From Myxocyprinus asiaticus (Eukaryota > Chordata > Actinopteri > Cypriniformes > Catostomidae), in NCBI RefSeq assembly GCF_019703515.2, contig NC_059372.1:24278931-24342930 (forward strand): 64,000 nt of DNA, written 5' to 3'. The position numbers were made by a program, and so were the translations under genes. How positions within the stretch are numbered: the first letter of the stretch is position 1; the number at the start of each line of letters is the position of its first letter. Under the pieces are notes generated by a model that did no database searches, was not told the DNA's origin, and worked only from the letters and a program-made list of their open reading frames with translations. This document shows, in pieces, positions 12,601 to 24,700 of the stretch.

Positions 12601-15600
12601 CGCGGAGGCAACTGGGATTCGTCCTATGCCAACCGGACTGAGGCGAATCACTACCTCCACTCCCCCCTGAACCCCCACGGCTTGACGATTGGTTCCTGGG
12701 CTCGGAGCGCCGCTCTAGTATGCATTCCCCCCAGTGAGCCTACTTGCACAGACCCTGTACAAGGTCAGGGAGGACGAGAAGCAGGTCATCCTAGTTGCAC
12801 CCTACTGGCCCACCCAGACTTGGGTCTCGGACCTCACACACCTCACGACAGCCCCTCCCTGGCGAATTCCCCTGAGGAGGGTTCTCCTCTCTCAGGGATG
12901 GGGCACCATCTGACACCCGTGACCAGACCTCTAGAATGTTCATGTCTGGCCCTTGGATGGGATGCAAAAGACCTAAGTGGCCTACCACCCGCAGTGGTAG
13001 ACACGATCACTCAGGCTAGGGCTCCCTCTACGAGGCACCTGTATGCCTTGCAGTGGTGTCTGTTCACTAAGTGGTGTTCTTCCCGACATGAAGACCCCAG
13101 AGATGCGCAGTCGGGTCGGTGCTTTCCTTCCTGCAGGAGAGGCTGGTGGGGCGGCTGTCCCCCCCACCTTGAGGGTGTACGCTATGGCGGCGCACCATAA
13201 TGCAGTTGATGGTAAGTATTTAGGGAAGCACAACCTGATCATCAGGTTTCTTAGAAGCGCAGACCATGCCTCATTCCCTCATGGGATCTCTCCGTGGTCC
13301 TGTGGAGAGCCCCGTTTGAGCCCTGGAGTCAGTTGAGTTAAAGGCAGTCTCTTGAAGACTGCCCTCCTGACTGAGCTCACATCCATCAACAGGGTATGGG
13401 ACCTGCAGGCGTTCTCTGTCAGTGACATGTGCCTGGAGTTCGGTCCGGAATACTGTCACGTGGTCCAGAGGACCCGACTGAGCTATATGCCCAAGTTTCC
13501 CATGACCCCGTTTAGGGATCAGGTGGTGAACCTGCAAGCGAAGCTGCCCCAGGAGGAGGCAGACTCAGCCTTTTTGTTGCTGTGTCCGGTGCGTGCTTTG
13601 CGCATCTACTTGGATTACACGCAGAGCTTTAGAGGCTCTGAGCAGATCTTTGTCTGCTTCAGAGGACAGCGGAATGGGAGCGCTGCCTCCAAACAGAGGA
13701 TCGCCCACTGGGTCGTTGACGCCATCACTTTGGCATACCACACCCAGGACGTGCTGACTCCCTTGGGGCTTCGGGCACACTCCACAAGGAGTGTGGTGGC
13801 CTCCTGGGCCCCAACCAATGGCGCCTCTTTGGCAGACATCGGTAGAGCAGCGGGGTAACACCCAATACCTTCGCGAGGTTCCTCAATCTCTGGGTTGAGC
13901 CGGTTCATCCTGTGTGTTTTCAGGTATGAACAGGTAAGTTGGTGGGACAACTGGCCGGGTGTACCACTTGCGTATAGGGCCTTACATGCGCTTGTTACCC
14001 CCCAGTTGTGTTCACGAGGTCATGGACCCTGGATGTCCTTCCTCCTTAGCCCTGTGGCAGGCGAGTTCACGGAGAAACTCGATGTCGGCCCAGTACATGT
14101 GCTATTAGGCCCTGTACTGGGGTAGGTGCTCCACATGCGCTGGTTGCCTGTTTGTAACCCTGTGTGATGTATCTTCCACGATAAAGTTTCCCTGTTGGTA
14201 AACCCACGTTTTCCTTGGGCAGAGTTTCCCTCTATCCACCGGTCGCCGTGTATGTAGAGCTCTGTCCCCTCTGGGTAGGACCTACCACGGGGACTTCTCC
14301 ACATGCGACACTGCAGACAAGACTCTGTAAGACCATGTGACATATTTACACACAATTGTCTCCACTTCAGGCAGGATGTGGTCTCCGTGATGTCTTCCCC
14401 TTGGGAATAGACCCCCCCCCCACCCCCCGATGCAGACATTTATGGCCCCCAGTTGAACGATTTCCATTCTTTTTTGTGGAGAAAAAGAAGAGAGAGGCCA
14501 CGGCTGGGGCAGTCTGTCCCCATTTTGGGCAGTCGACTTGTCCCCGAGGTGCGGGGGACTGTACGGCGCTCATAGGAGCGTTGGGGAAGGTTACGTGACG
14601 GCCAGGTGTGCTGGCTACGAGGCACGCAATGGTTTGCCCGTCTCACACCACCAGTCCATGTAACACAGTTCAGCTAGTTGTGGAGTTTCGTATAGGGACC
14701 CCTAGTGTCACTACATCGACACAACGTCGACTGAGTGACAGATAGGCAACGTCCTGGTTACTTTTGTAACCTCCGTTCCCTGATGGAGGGAACGAGACGT
14801 TGTGTCCCTCCTGTCACAACTCTGAACTACCCGCTGAAATGGCCGGGACCCTGTCTCGGCTCCTCAGCACAAAACCTGAATGAGTGGTTGCGAGCCAGCT
14901 CCTTTTATACCTGTATGTGTGGAGGAGTGGCATGCAAATTCCACTCGCCAATTCCCATTGGCCTTTTCTCAAAGATCAGAGGTGTTTGGGGCTCCCAAGG
15001 GCGAACCCTAGTGACACTACATCGACACAACGTCTCATTCCCTCCATCAGGGAACGAAGGTTACGAAAGTAACCAGGACGTTTTTCTAACCAGGTTGCCT
15101 TGCCTTTTTATAAGGAACATGTTATTTTAATCATGTTGGAGTTACTTTTTTGAAAAATACCTTTAAATGTAGGAAAATCAAATCAAGAATCATACATCGT
15201 CCTTAAGTTTGAAAAAAATCATGATTTGCTTGATTTGCATCCATACTCCAAAGGAATTGAACCCATGACCTTGGCCTTGCTAGCACTACATTCTACCAGC
15301 TGAGCTAAAGAAATTTATTTTATTCATTTGAATCTAAATGTTCCATTTCTTTAGATTCTTACATCTTTAGAGAACACAATATTGACCCAGTATGTATTTC
15401 TATCTAACTTGTCACTAGCTGGGTTTCCATTTAAATGTTTGTTTAAATGTAAAGAAAATACGAACCGTTGTGCGTTTCCATCAACTACGTCATTTGCATT
15501 ATCTTGCGGGAGCCTGCCTTGTCATGCTGGAGCAGCTGAATGAACTCATTGCTTCGGGGAGAGTTTTATTTGCAGGACTGGAGCAATTGTACCTCGTTTC

Positions 15601-18600
15601 ATTAAATGCTGCCAGGAGACGCAGCAGAATAAGTGTAATATCTGATATAATGAGGGCTGAAATGGCTGATATGCCCACATGCTGCCAGACTCTGCATACC
15701 TGGGAGCGCCCACGCTAAAAAATTGTTCTGGCGGATTGTAAGGACCAGCTGTGGGTTAACGCTTCTGAATGTCAAGGGCTATGTTCGAATAATTAAGTGC
15801 CAAGGTTGGATCTTTCGATGGGCCAGTCACATCAAGCTATCGCACACTCCTAACACGTGCAAGAATGGTCAAAACATATCATCGTTTTGTGAAAAAACTG
15901 TTTCGATCACCTTAATGCGCATTTTAACTAATGCGAAACTCTAGAAAATCCACCTCCTTCTAGCTCATTACTGTCAGGAATGCAGAGAATGATAGAGGCT
16001 CAGGACCCAAACGCAGTGATTCAAAAAACAAGGAATTTATTTAAATACAAAAATGAATCAAAAACAAACCAAAACTCCCACAAGGGGGAAAACAAACATA
16101 AACAACCCTGTAGGGGAAAACGAATAATCCAGGGCTGGGGCAGAGGGTAACGGGGAATCAGGACTGACCGAACAGGAATAGGGCTGATAAACAGAATTGA
16201 CATGAACGAGAGTAACAAACAAGACAGACTAGAACACACAAGACTGGAAACAAGACGAGCTGGCACTGGACAGCACACACGAGGAGACTAAAACAGGGAG
16301 AGAAATCAAACAAGTTAACAAGGGACAGGTGAGGTAAATGAACTAATAATAAGCAAACAAGGAGGCAGGGTATGACGTAAGACAGAGAGACACATGGCGA
16401 TACAGAAACAAAACAAAGCCACATGCTCTCACAAGACAACAAAACACCCAAATGGCATGAGCGCACATCGACAAGACAATGAGGCAATATATGCCCATGC
16501 CAACCGACAAACAAGATGAGAGAGTGAGTAGCAACGCCAAACAAAGTGATGCCACGCATTCGCACACTAAACGAAACCTGAGCGTACATCACGAGGCAAA
16601 CGGCACGCGATGCACGCAACAGGTGACAAAAACAAGACAGGACACCTGTGCGAGAGTTCGGCCACACACATAACCGACACCTTAGACCAAAGTGATCAAA
16701 CCTCAGCACAACATGAAGACAGCTCATGATCCGGGCACGCAACGTAACGCAATGCGAGCACGACGTGTGGCGCACCTGTGTTCATGAGGGACAGACAAAC
16801 TATTGACACAAGTGCATACTGCCAAGATGACATAAGCGCAATGCACCCACGTCATTAACAGACAGACATGGAGCATGAGTGTCCAGATCCTGACACAGAC
16901 CGAAACCGAACTGGAAGTCAGGATCCAGACACCATGCTCCCAACATGAAATAAGACAGACGATACAAAACCGCACGCTCAATTAAATTTTAAGCGAATAT
17001 TGAGAGTTTATTCGCATGTCAAGCATTTCCATTCACGATTTCTTATGCACAATTTAAAAATGTGTATAAAAATAGTTGGATGGAAACCCAGCTACTGACA
17101 ATAACATTTGGTCACTGCTCTGTATCAGGACAGAGTCAAAGGGTTCAGGATGAGCTCTGCAGTCATTTAGAAAGCTTCTAAATACAACATGTACCTGTCC
17201 TTCAGCTGTCTACACAAGTCTATCATCTTTGGAGTGCCAAGAAATGCCTTTGCAGTGGTACAGTATGCTTGAAACTGTCTATTAAAGGTACTCATCCTCA
17301 GAAAAAGCATTAGATGAGGACACAGAGGAAGATCTATGAAACATCAGCTAACAAAAAAATCTCAAGAATGCGATATAGCAACTCACTTTCTTAAAAATGG
17401 CTGGGTTCGGGAGGGGTGGCCCAAAGAATGGGACATCATCTCGTGCTGTTACTGAAACCTGCACAATGACAAATACATTTAGAATTTACTGACTCATAGA
17501 GGGGTGTTACAGAAGTGCTAGACTGCAGTAATACTGTGAAGATTTACCTTATACAGGACATTGTCAGAACAAGCATTCTCCACTTGCACCACAACATAGG
17601 CATGAAGGAAGTTGGAGGCAATCATGTCGGGCACAAATGGAGTGCTCTCTTCTTGAAACACGATTGCCACAATGTCATTTCCTATATGCCTCTTCCTCTG
17701 CAGCTGTGATAACAGATGGGGATAGAGAGAAAGAGAGAGTTTATTTTTATAATCGTTCATTTAAAATTTGCTCTTATGAAATAGGTGAACCTTCAATATG
17801 CAAGCTCAAGTTAACTAAACAGCTGTTAGAGAGAGATTTCATTTGTAAAATACAAAGTGGATTAGCTGAACTTAAGATAATCATAAAAGAATAAGAATGC
17901 AATGAGCCAGTCCAAACATATTTGATGGAGTATAAAGAAACCACAGTGGTGATGAGTGCACACCTCTGGCAATGTGATGACAAATTCCATTGATTTTTGA
18001 GGTTTCCTTTCTGTGTCAATAATGCCAAGACCATCAAAAATAACATTGTTTATGGTCTTCATACAAGTTAAGCTCAATCAACAGCATTTGCGGTATAATG
18101 CCGATTACAAAAAAAATATATATATATATTTTCAACTCACACCTCGTTTCTTAAAAAAAGGCAAACATAAATTGCGGTTACAGTAAGGTACTGTGAATGA
18201 GGCAAGTCCATAAACTCTAAAATACACATAATTTCAAAAGTATAGCCACAACATGTAAACACATTACATGATAACATGATTTTAGTGTAATAAAATCACT
18301 TGCTAATCTTATCTGTGTAAAGTTAGGAAGGTTTCATTATAAAATAAAGGGTTAGTTCACCTAAAAATGAAAATAATTTTCATGACGTTCTAAATACATG
18401 ACTTTTTTCTTCCAAGTATGTTGCTCTTTTTTCTATACAATGAAAGTGAATGGTGATTGAGGCTAACATTCAGCCAAACACCCCCCTTTGTGATCCATAG
18501 GTGAAAGAAAGTCATATTGGTTTGGAAAAACATGGGGGTGATTAAATAATGACAGAATTTTCATTTCTGAATGAACCATCACTTTAAGTGCGTTGAAGTC

Positions 18601-18735
18601 TAAACAAGTGGCTGGCAGTGGTAAACAGAGGTTTGAGAGCGGAAATGGGGCTTTTTCTGCTGTCCATTTAAACCTGGACATCAGTTCAACAACAATCCCT
18701 ATCTGCTGTCAACTTCAAATTACTGCACATATGAC

Positions 18736-18781
<46 letters not shown>

Positions 18782-21700
18782 CTGTGTATGTGTTCTAAAT
18801 GTAGAAGATTCCCTGAGGAGTGAGCTCTAAAACACTCCTCCTCAGAGGCTGCAGTGCTGCCAGTGAAAGTGCAGAATAAAGGTTACTTTGTGAGTCAACA
18901 ATCATCTGCCAGCACAGGAAAAGTTTGTGGCTGCAGGAAACAGCATCTGCCCCACAGATTTCACCCCTCCTGTCAATCCAGATGGCTTACTACCTATCTG
19001 GCTTATTTCTCATTTCACATCAAGGCAAAAATCAAGCTAGTGCTGTCAATTTATTGTGTTAATTTAGTGCATTTAACTGCAATTAACTTTAGTACAATAA
19101 AAATGAACCCAATTAATTATGCCCCCTGGCCCATACCTGAGAAACTGAAAGCAATTTTTTGCTAGTCTACAGTCAGTGCAGTACCAACTTTATACTTTTA
19201 TATAGTACCAAAATTCGTACATATTTTACGAGTTGGCTATTTCTTTATGTGCAAATGCCCGGATGTGTAATGCGGAAGTAAGCACAAGTTTCACACGCAA
19301 GGTGTCAAGGTCATGCTTATTAATATTATGCCCTTATCCAAACCCCTTATCTAAACCTAACAGATCAGTAGAGTGTGTAAACATGATAGGAAGCTGTTGT
19401 GTGTGACAAAAGCAACATCTGCATTCTGTTCCATTCATTGTGCTGTGTCTAGCCTTTTTTAATGCAAGAACGTAACCGGTCTGAACTACCTTGAACTATG
19501 ACTACCTTAAAAACTCAATTTGCAAAATGGATTGCTGTGGACTGCAGGCCAGTGATATGCATATAGTGATATAACTATATGTAAATACAACACATATATT
19601 GACTTTTAATGCCACTTTTTGTAATGTCTTTTCAATTCTTTTGTCTGTCACATTAATATACTGGTAATGTATTTGAATTATCTTCATCTGGGGGCTTTTC
19701 TCAGCAAATATTTAATTAATTGGCATGTCATGTAATTAATTCAACTAAAACATTTTAATCAATTGACAGCCCTTGTATCTACAAAAACAGATAATCAGGG
19801 ACTGCTGATTACACTTCACTTCAATGCTTCCTACAAAGTCACTGAAATGAACAGGGGGTTAAGGATTCATAGTCTATTGATGATTGATTATAGTTAGGGT
19901 GGAACAACAGCCAAACATGATACAAATGACACCTCTCATTGCCTGAACTACAGCGAGGTGGGGTTGCGAATACCTGCTGTGTATCACCCTCTGTATAAGG
20001 CAGCATAGTTGACACATGGAACATAATCTCTTTGTTATGGAAGTTGTGGTACACAGACTCTGTGCCTGTCTGTCCATGCGTCACATCCAAGCCACCACGA
20101 AACCTAGCAGAAGACAACATACTGTATTTGAAGGGTTGTGCAAGGCTATCACTAACATAAAACTTAAAAATGTCAATCCAAAATTAAGAATCCTTAAGTA
20201 ATAGGGATATCTTTATGAAAATTCTATAAGAACAGTCAGTTGAGGAGATAACAGTAGGATCCCAAAGTCGGAGACCACTAGTGAAAATATTTTGCATTTT
20301 TCTAATTGAATACAAATGTATTCATGCAAAATGTATATTATCAGCATAATAATTTGAGTTAAAAGTTGAACTGAACATTTACAGAATTTCTTTGTAATTG
20401 GAATGCCCCCAAATTTTGCTTATTTGCTTATATACTGGTGCACAAGTTTAAATTCGATTTTGAATCCCAGATTTTCAAAGTGGGCTCAGACTACTGAACC
20501 CCATTGTCTACACCCAAACATTACCAACACTTTTGTTTTAATTCATGCAAGCTGTTAAACTATTAGTCTAATTCTGTTAAACAGACAGAGAGAAAGAGTA
20601 AAAGCAGTTCTGTTTATGTCTTTACCCTTTGAAGTCATGGAGCTCAATTTTCTGTCCCAGAAATTCTAAAAACTCCACAAATGCAGGACTCTCTTCGTTA
20701 TTCTCAAACAACTCCTCCTCTGATGTCTGCACAGGTAAAAATACACTGAATGCGGATAGGTTTATCACAGACATCTGCATTCAAGTGCCCTTAGCAGTAG
20801 ACACATGAAGCTGACAGGTATAGTGGATGGTTCTGCTGAGGTCTGTGCAATACAAAAGACTCATTCATTATTATTACTTGAATTACTGAGCAAATATAAA
20901 AGTAGTACAGCCTTTCAAAAACAATAACAAGAACACATAATAATAATGCATTTTATTAGAGCCCAAAGCCCTGTGTTCAATAAACTCCAAATTAGGGTAG
21001 CTCAGCGAGTATTGATGCTGACTACCACCCCTGGAGTCACGAGTTCAAACCCAGGGCGTGATGAGTGACTCCAGCCAGGTCTCCTAAGCAACCAAATTGG
21101 CCCTGTTGCTAGGGAGGTGCGTGGATTGCAGAGAGTAGCATGAGCCTCCACGTGCGGAGTCTCCACGGTGTCATGCACAATGAGCCACGTGATAAGATGC
21201 GCGGACTGACTGTCTCAGAAGCGGAGGTGACTGAGACTTGTCCTCCACCACCCAGATTGAGGTGAGTAACCGCGCCACCACGAGGACCTACAAAGTAGTG
21301 TAAATTGGGCATTCCAAATTGGGGAGAAAAGGGGATAAAAATTAAAATAATAATAAAAATAAACCCCAAATTAAATGAAGCTTCACAAAAAGGCAAGAGT
21401 ATCTCGATGAGGACAAAAGCAAACTCTAAATTTAGCAAACCTAAATGGCTCATAATTATGAGTCAGTTTGCTTGATGAAAATTCTAATTGTTCCTCTGAA
21501 TAAACATATTCTCCCATTTAGAGTCAAGGAGGGTGAAGCGGAAGTGCTGTTGAATAGTTTTGAGGACTAAACCATAAACATGCACATATCCCATCAAGGG
21601 CCTCTGTGTAGGGGACAATGTTCTTGCTGCCCACACTGGAAAGGTTGTGTGTAAACACACAGATTTGTGAGATGAAGAGGCTCTTCAGGGGCAGTTTGCT

Positions 21701-24700
21701 GCCTCCTCTGTCATGCTAATATGCTGAGGGTGCTGCTGGCAGGCTTCCTCAGAGAACCTCTCAGGTACTCTTGCTCTCAAAGACTCGAACCCAGCTTTGC
21801 TCCTATAAACAGCATTAAAGGTCAAGGAGCTGCCTTAATCTCCTCTGGGTGCTCAGACAACAATAGTCTCATGATTTTATTACAAGACAAAAAAAGAAGG
21901 CAACGGTTTGATTGTTGCCACTGTATAAACTGAGGAGCCACTATGAGGGAGATAGGGAAAAGGTCTACTTTGATAGTTTTTTGTTTCATAAAATCTTCCA
22001 GTGTGCGAGACATCTATGTGAAGGTGTTGTTGAGGAAATCTGAAGAATGGTGACTTACAACAATGAGTTATAGCACCAATTAATCTCTGTGCAACAGATC
22101 AATAAGAGATTGTGAAGAAGCTCAAGGAGATAAGACTCCCCATGCGACTCACCTGTCCAAACTTCTGATAAACAACTCCAAACTTGAAGTTGTTGCTGAT
22201 GACATGTTCATCAAAAGTGACAATGAGCCTGGAGGCCTGAGGGAGAGGTTCGATAATATAAATAAAGAGACCTGCTGGAAAATCCAGCTTAATCTGGTAA
22301 CTGTTTTTTGAAACATGGAAGCTGGTTTCTAACTGGTCCAAGCGGGTTAATATCTGTTTCAAGCAATTAGCTGGTCAAAGGTAGTGATTAGCTGGTCCAA
22401 ACTGGTAATTATTGGTCATTAGTTGGTCTTAGCTGATAATTAGTTGTTTAAAGCTGGTCATTAGCTGGTCAAAGCTATGTAGTTATTAACTGGTCCAAGC
22501 TGGTCATTAGATGTTTCATGCTGGTCATTAGCTGGTCCAAGCTGGTTATTAGGTGGTCCAAGCTAGTTATCAGCTGGTCCAAAGTGGTAATTAATTGTTT
22601 ATTAGTTGGTCAAAGTTGGTTTTTAGCTGGTCCAAGCTAGTCAATAGTTGTATCACGCTGGTCATTAGCTGGTCCGAACTAGTTATTAGGTTATCCAAGC
22701 TAGTTTTTAGTTGATCCAAATGGTAATTAGTTGTTCATTAGCTGGTCTAAGCTGGTTTTTAGCTGGTCCAAGCTGGTCAATTGTTGTTTCAAGCTGGTCA
22801 TTAGCTGGTCCAAGCAAGTTATTAGGTGGTCCATACTAGTTATTTGCTTGTTCAAAAGCGGCAATATGTTGTTCATTAGATGGTCAATGTAGGTTTTTAG
22901 TTGGTCCAAGCTAGAAAATAGTTATTTCAAGCTGGTCATTAGCTGATATAAGCTAGCTATTAGGTGGTCCAAGCTAGTTATTAGTTGGTCCAAAGTGGTA
23001 ATTAGTTGTTCATTATTTGGTCTAAGTTGGGTTTTAGCTGGTCCAAGCTGGTCAATAGTTGTTTAAAGCTGGTCATTAGCTGGTCCAAGCTAATTATTAG
23101 CTGGTCCAAAGTGGTCATTAGTTGTTGATTAGTTGGTAAAAGTTGATTTTAAGCTGGTCCAAGCTAGGAAATTGTTGTTTCAAGCTGGTCATTAGCTGGT
23201 CCAAGCTAGTTATTAGGTTGTCCAAGCTAGTTATTAGCTGGTCTAAAGTGGTCATTAGTTGGTCTAAGTTGGGTTTTAGCTGGTCCAAGCTGGTCAATAG
23301 TTGTTTAAAGCTGGTCATTAGCTGATCCAAGATAGTTATTAGCTTGTACAAAATGGTCATTAGTTGTTGATTAGTTGGTCAAAGTAGGTTTTTAGCTTGT
23401 CCAAGCTAGACAATAGTTATTTCAAACTGGTCATTAGCTGGTCCAAGCTAGTTATTAGGTGGTCCAAGCTAGTTATTAGCTGGTCCAAAGTGGTCATTAG
23501 TTGTTCATTACTTGGTCTAAGTTGGGTTTTAGCTGGTCCAAGCTAGTCAATAGTTGTTTGAAGCTGGCCATTAGCTGGTCCAAGCTAGTTATTAGGTGGT
23601 CCTAGTTAGTTATTGAATGGTCCAAAGTGGTCATTAGTTGTTCATTCCTTAGTCAAAGTTGGTTTTTAGCCGGTCCAAGCTAGTCAATAGTTGTTTCAAG
23701 CAGGTCATTATCTGGCCCAAGCTAGTGATTAGCTGGTCCAAAATGGTTATTAGTTGTTGATTATTTGGTCAAAGTTGGTTTTAAGCTGGTCCAAGCTAGA
23801 CAATAGTTGTTTCAAGCTGGTCATTAGCTGGTCCAAGCTAGTTATTAGGTGGTCCAAGCTAGTTATTAGCTGGTCCAAAGTGGTCATTAGTTGGTCAAAG
23901 TTGGTTTTTGCTGGTCCAAGCTAGTCAATAGTTGTTTCAAGATGGTCATTAGCTGGTCCAAGCTTGTTATTAGGTTGTCCAAGCTGGATATTAGCTGGTC
24001 CAAAGTGGTCATTAGGTGTTCATTAGTTAGTCTAAATTGAGTTTTAGCTGGTCCAAGCTGGTCAATAGTTGTTTCAAGCTGGTCATTAGCTGGTCCAAGC
24101 TAGTTTTTAGCTGGTCCAAACTGGTTATTAGTTGGCTATTACTGTAGTTGGTCAAAGCTAGTTATTAGCTAATTCAAACTGGTCATTAGTTGTTCATTAG
24201 TTGGTCTGAGCTGGTTAATAGCTGGGCCAAACTGGTTATTAGTTGGTCATTAGTTGGGCTAAACTGTTTATTAGTTGGTCCAAACTAGTCATTGGCTGTT
24301 TCAAGCCGGCCATTAGCTGGTCAAAGCTACAGTAATAATTAGCTGGTCCATGCTAGTTGCTGATTCAAACTGGTCATTAATTGTTCATTAGTTGGTCTAA
24401 GCTGGTATTTGTTCGTCCAAAGTGGTCATAAGTTTGTCTAAGTTGGTTATTAGCTGGTCCAAATTGGTCATTAGTTGTTCATTAGTTGGTCTAAGCTGGT
24501 TATTTGCTGGTCCAAAGTGGTCATAACTTTGTCTAAGTTGGTTATTAGCTGGTACAAGCTGGTCAATAGTTGTTTCAAGCTGGTCATTAGCTGGTCCAAG
24601 ATAGTTATTATAGTAGCTAGTCCAAACTGGTCATTAATTATTTCAAGAAGGTATTAGCTGGTCAAACTAGTTATTAAGTAGTCCAAACTAGTTATTAGAT

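Larger units (their letters stand above)
11889..15090 (+). mobile_element. DIRS-like tyrosine-recombinase retroelement, deleted
   Basis: The left terminal region (11889-12075, with TGTCACTCACTCGATGTTGT and GTATAAAAGGAGCTGG) recurs inverted at 14880-15060. Its outermost part is inverted again at 14697-14748. This inverted plus internal-complementary layout, with no LTRs and no DDE integrase, is typical of DIRS elements, and so is the YR-type recombinase inside. The reverse transcriptase is almost wholly missing; a SINE fragment fills the breakpoint. The GTATAAAAGG box in each inverted end may be a promoter element. Confidence 0.8.

Noticed and set aside
16158..16775. 205-codon minus ORF as a novel membrane protein
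   Set aside because: Low-complexity Cys/Leu/Val-rich translation inside an LTR-like block, with several overlapping frames of the same kind and no conserved domain.
23118..23360. 80-codon ORF of LDQL heptads as a real protein gene
   Set aside because: It is a by-product of a 21-bp tandem array; frames open and close with array mutations, and there is no start context or conserved product.
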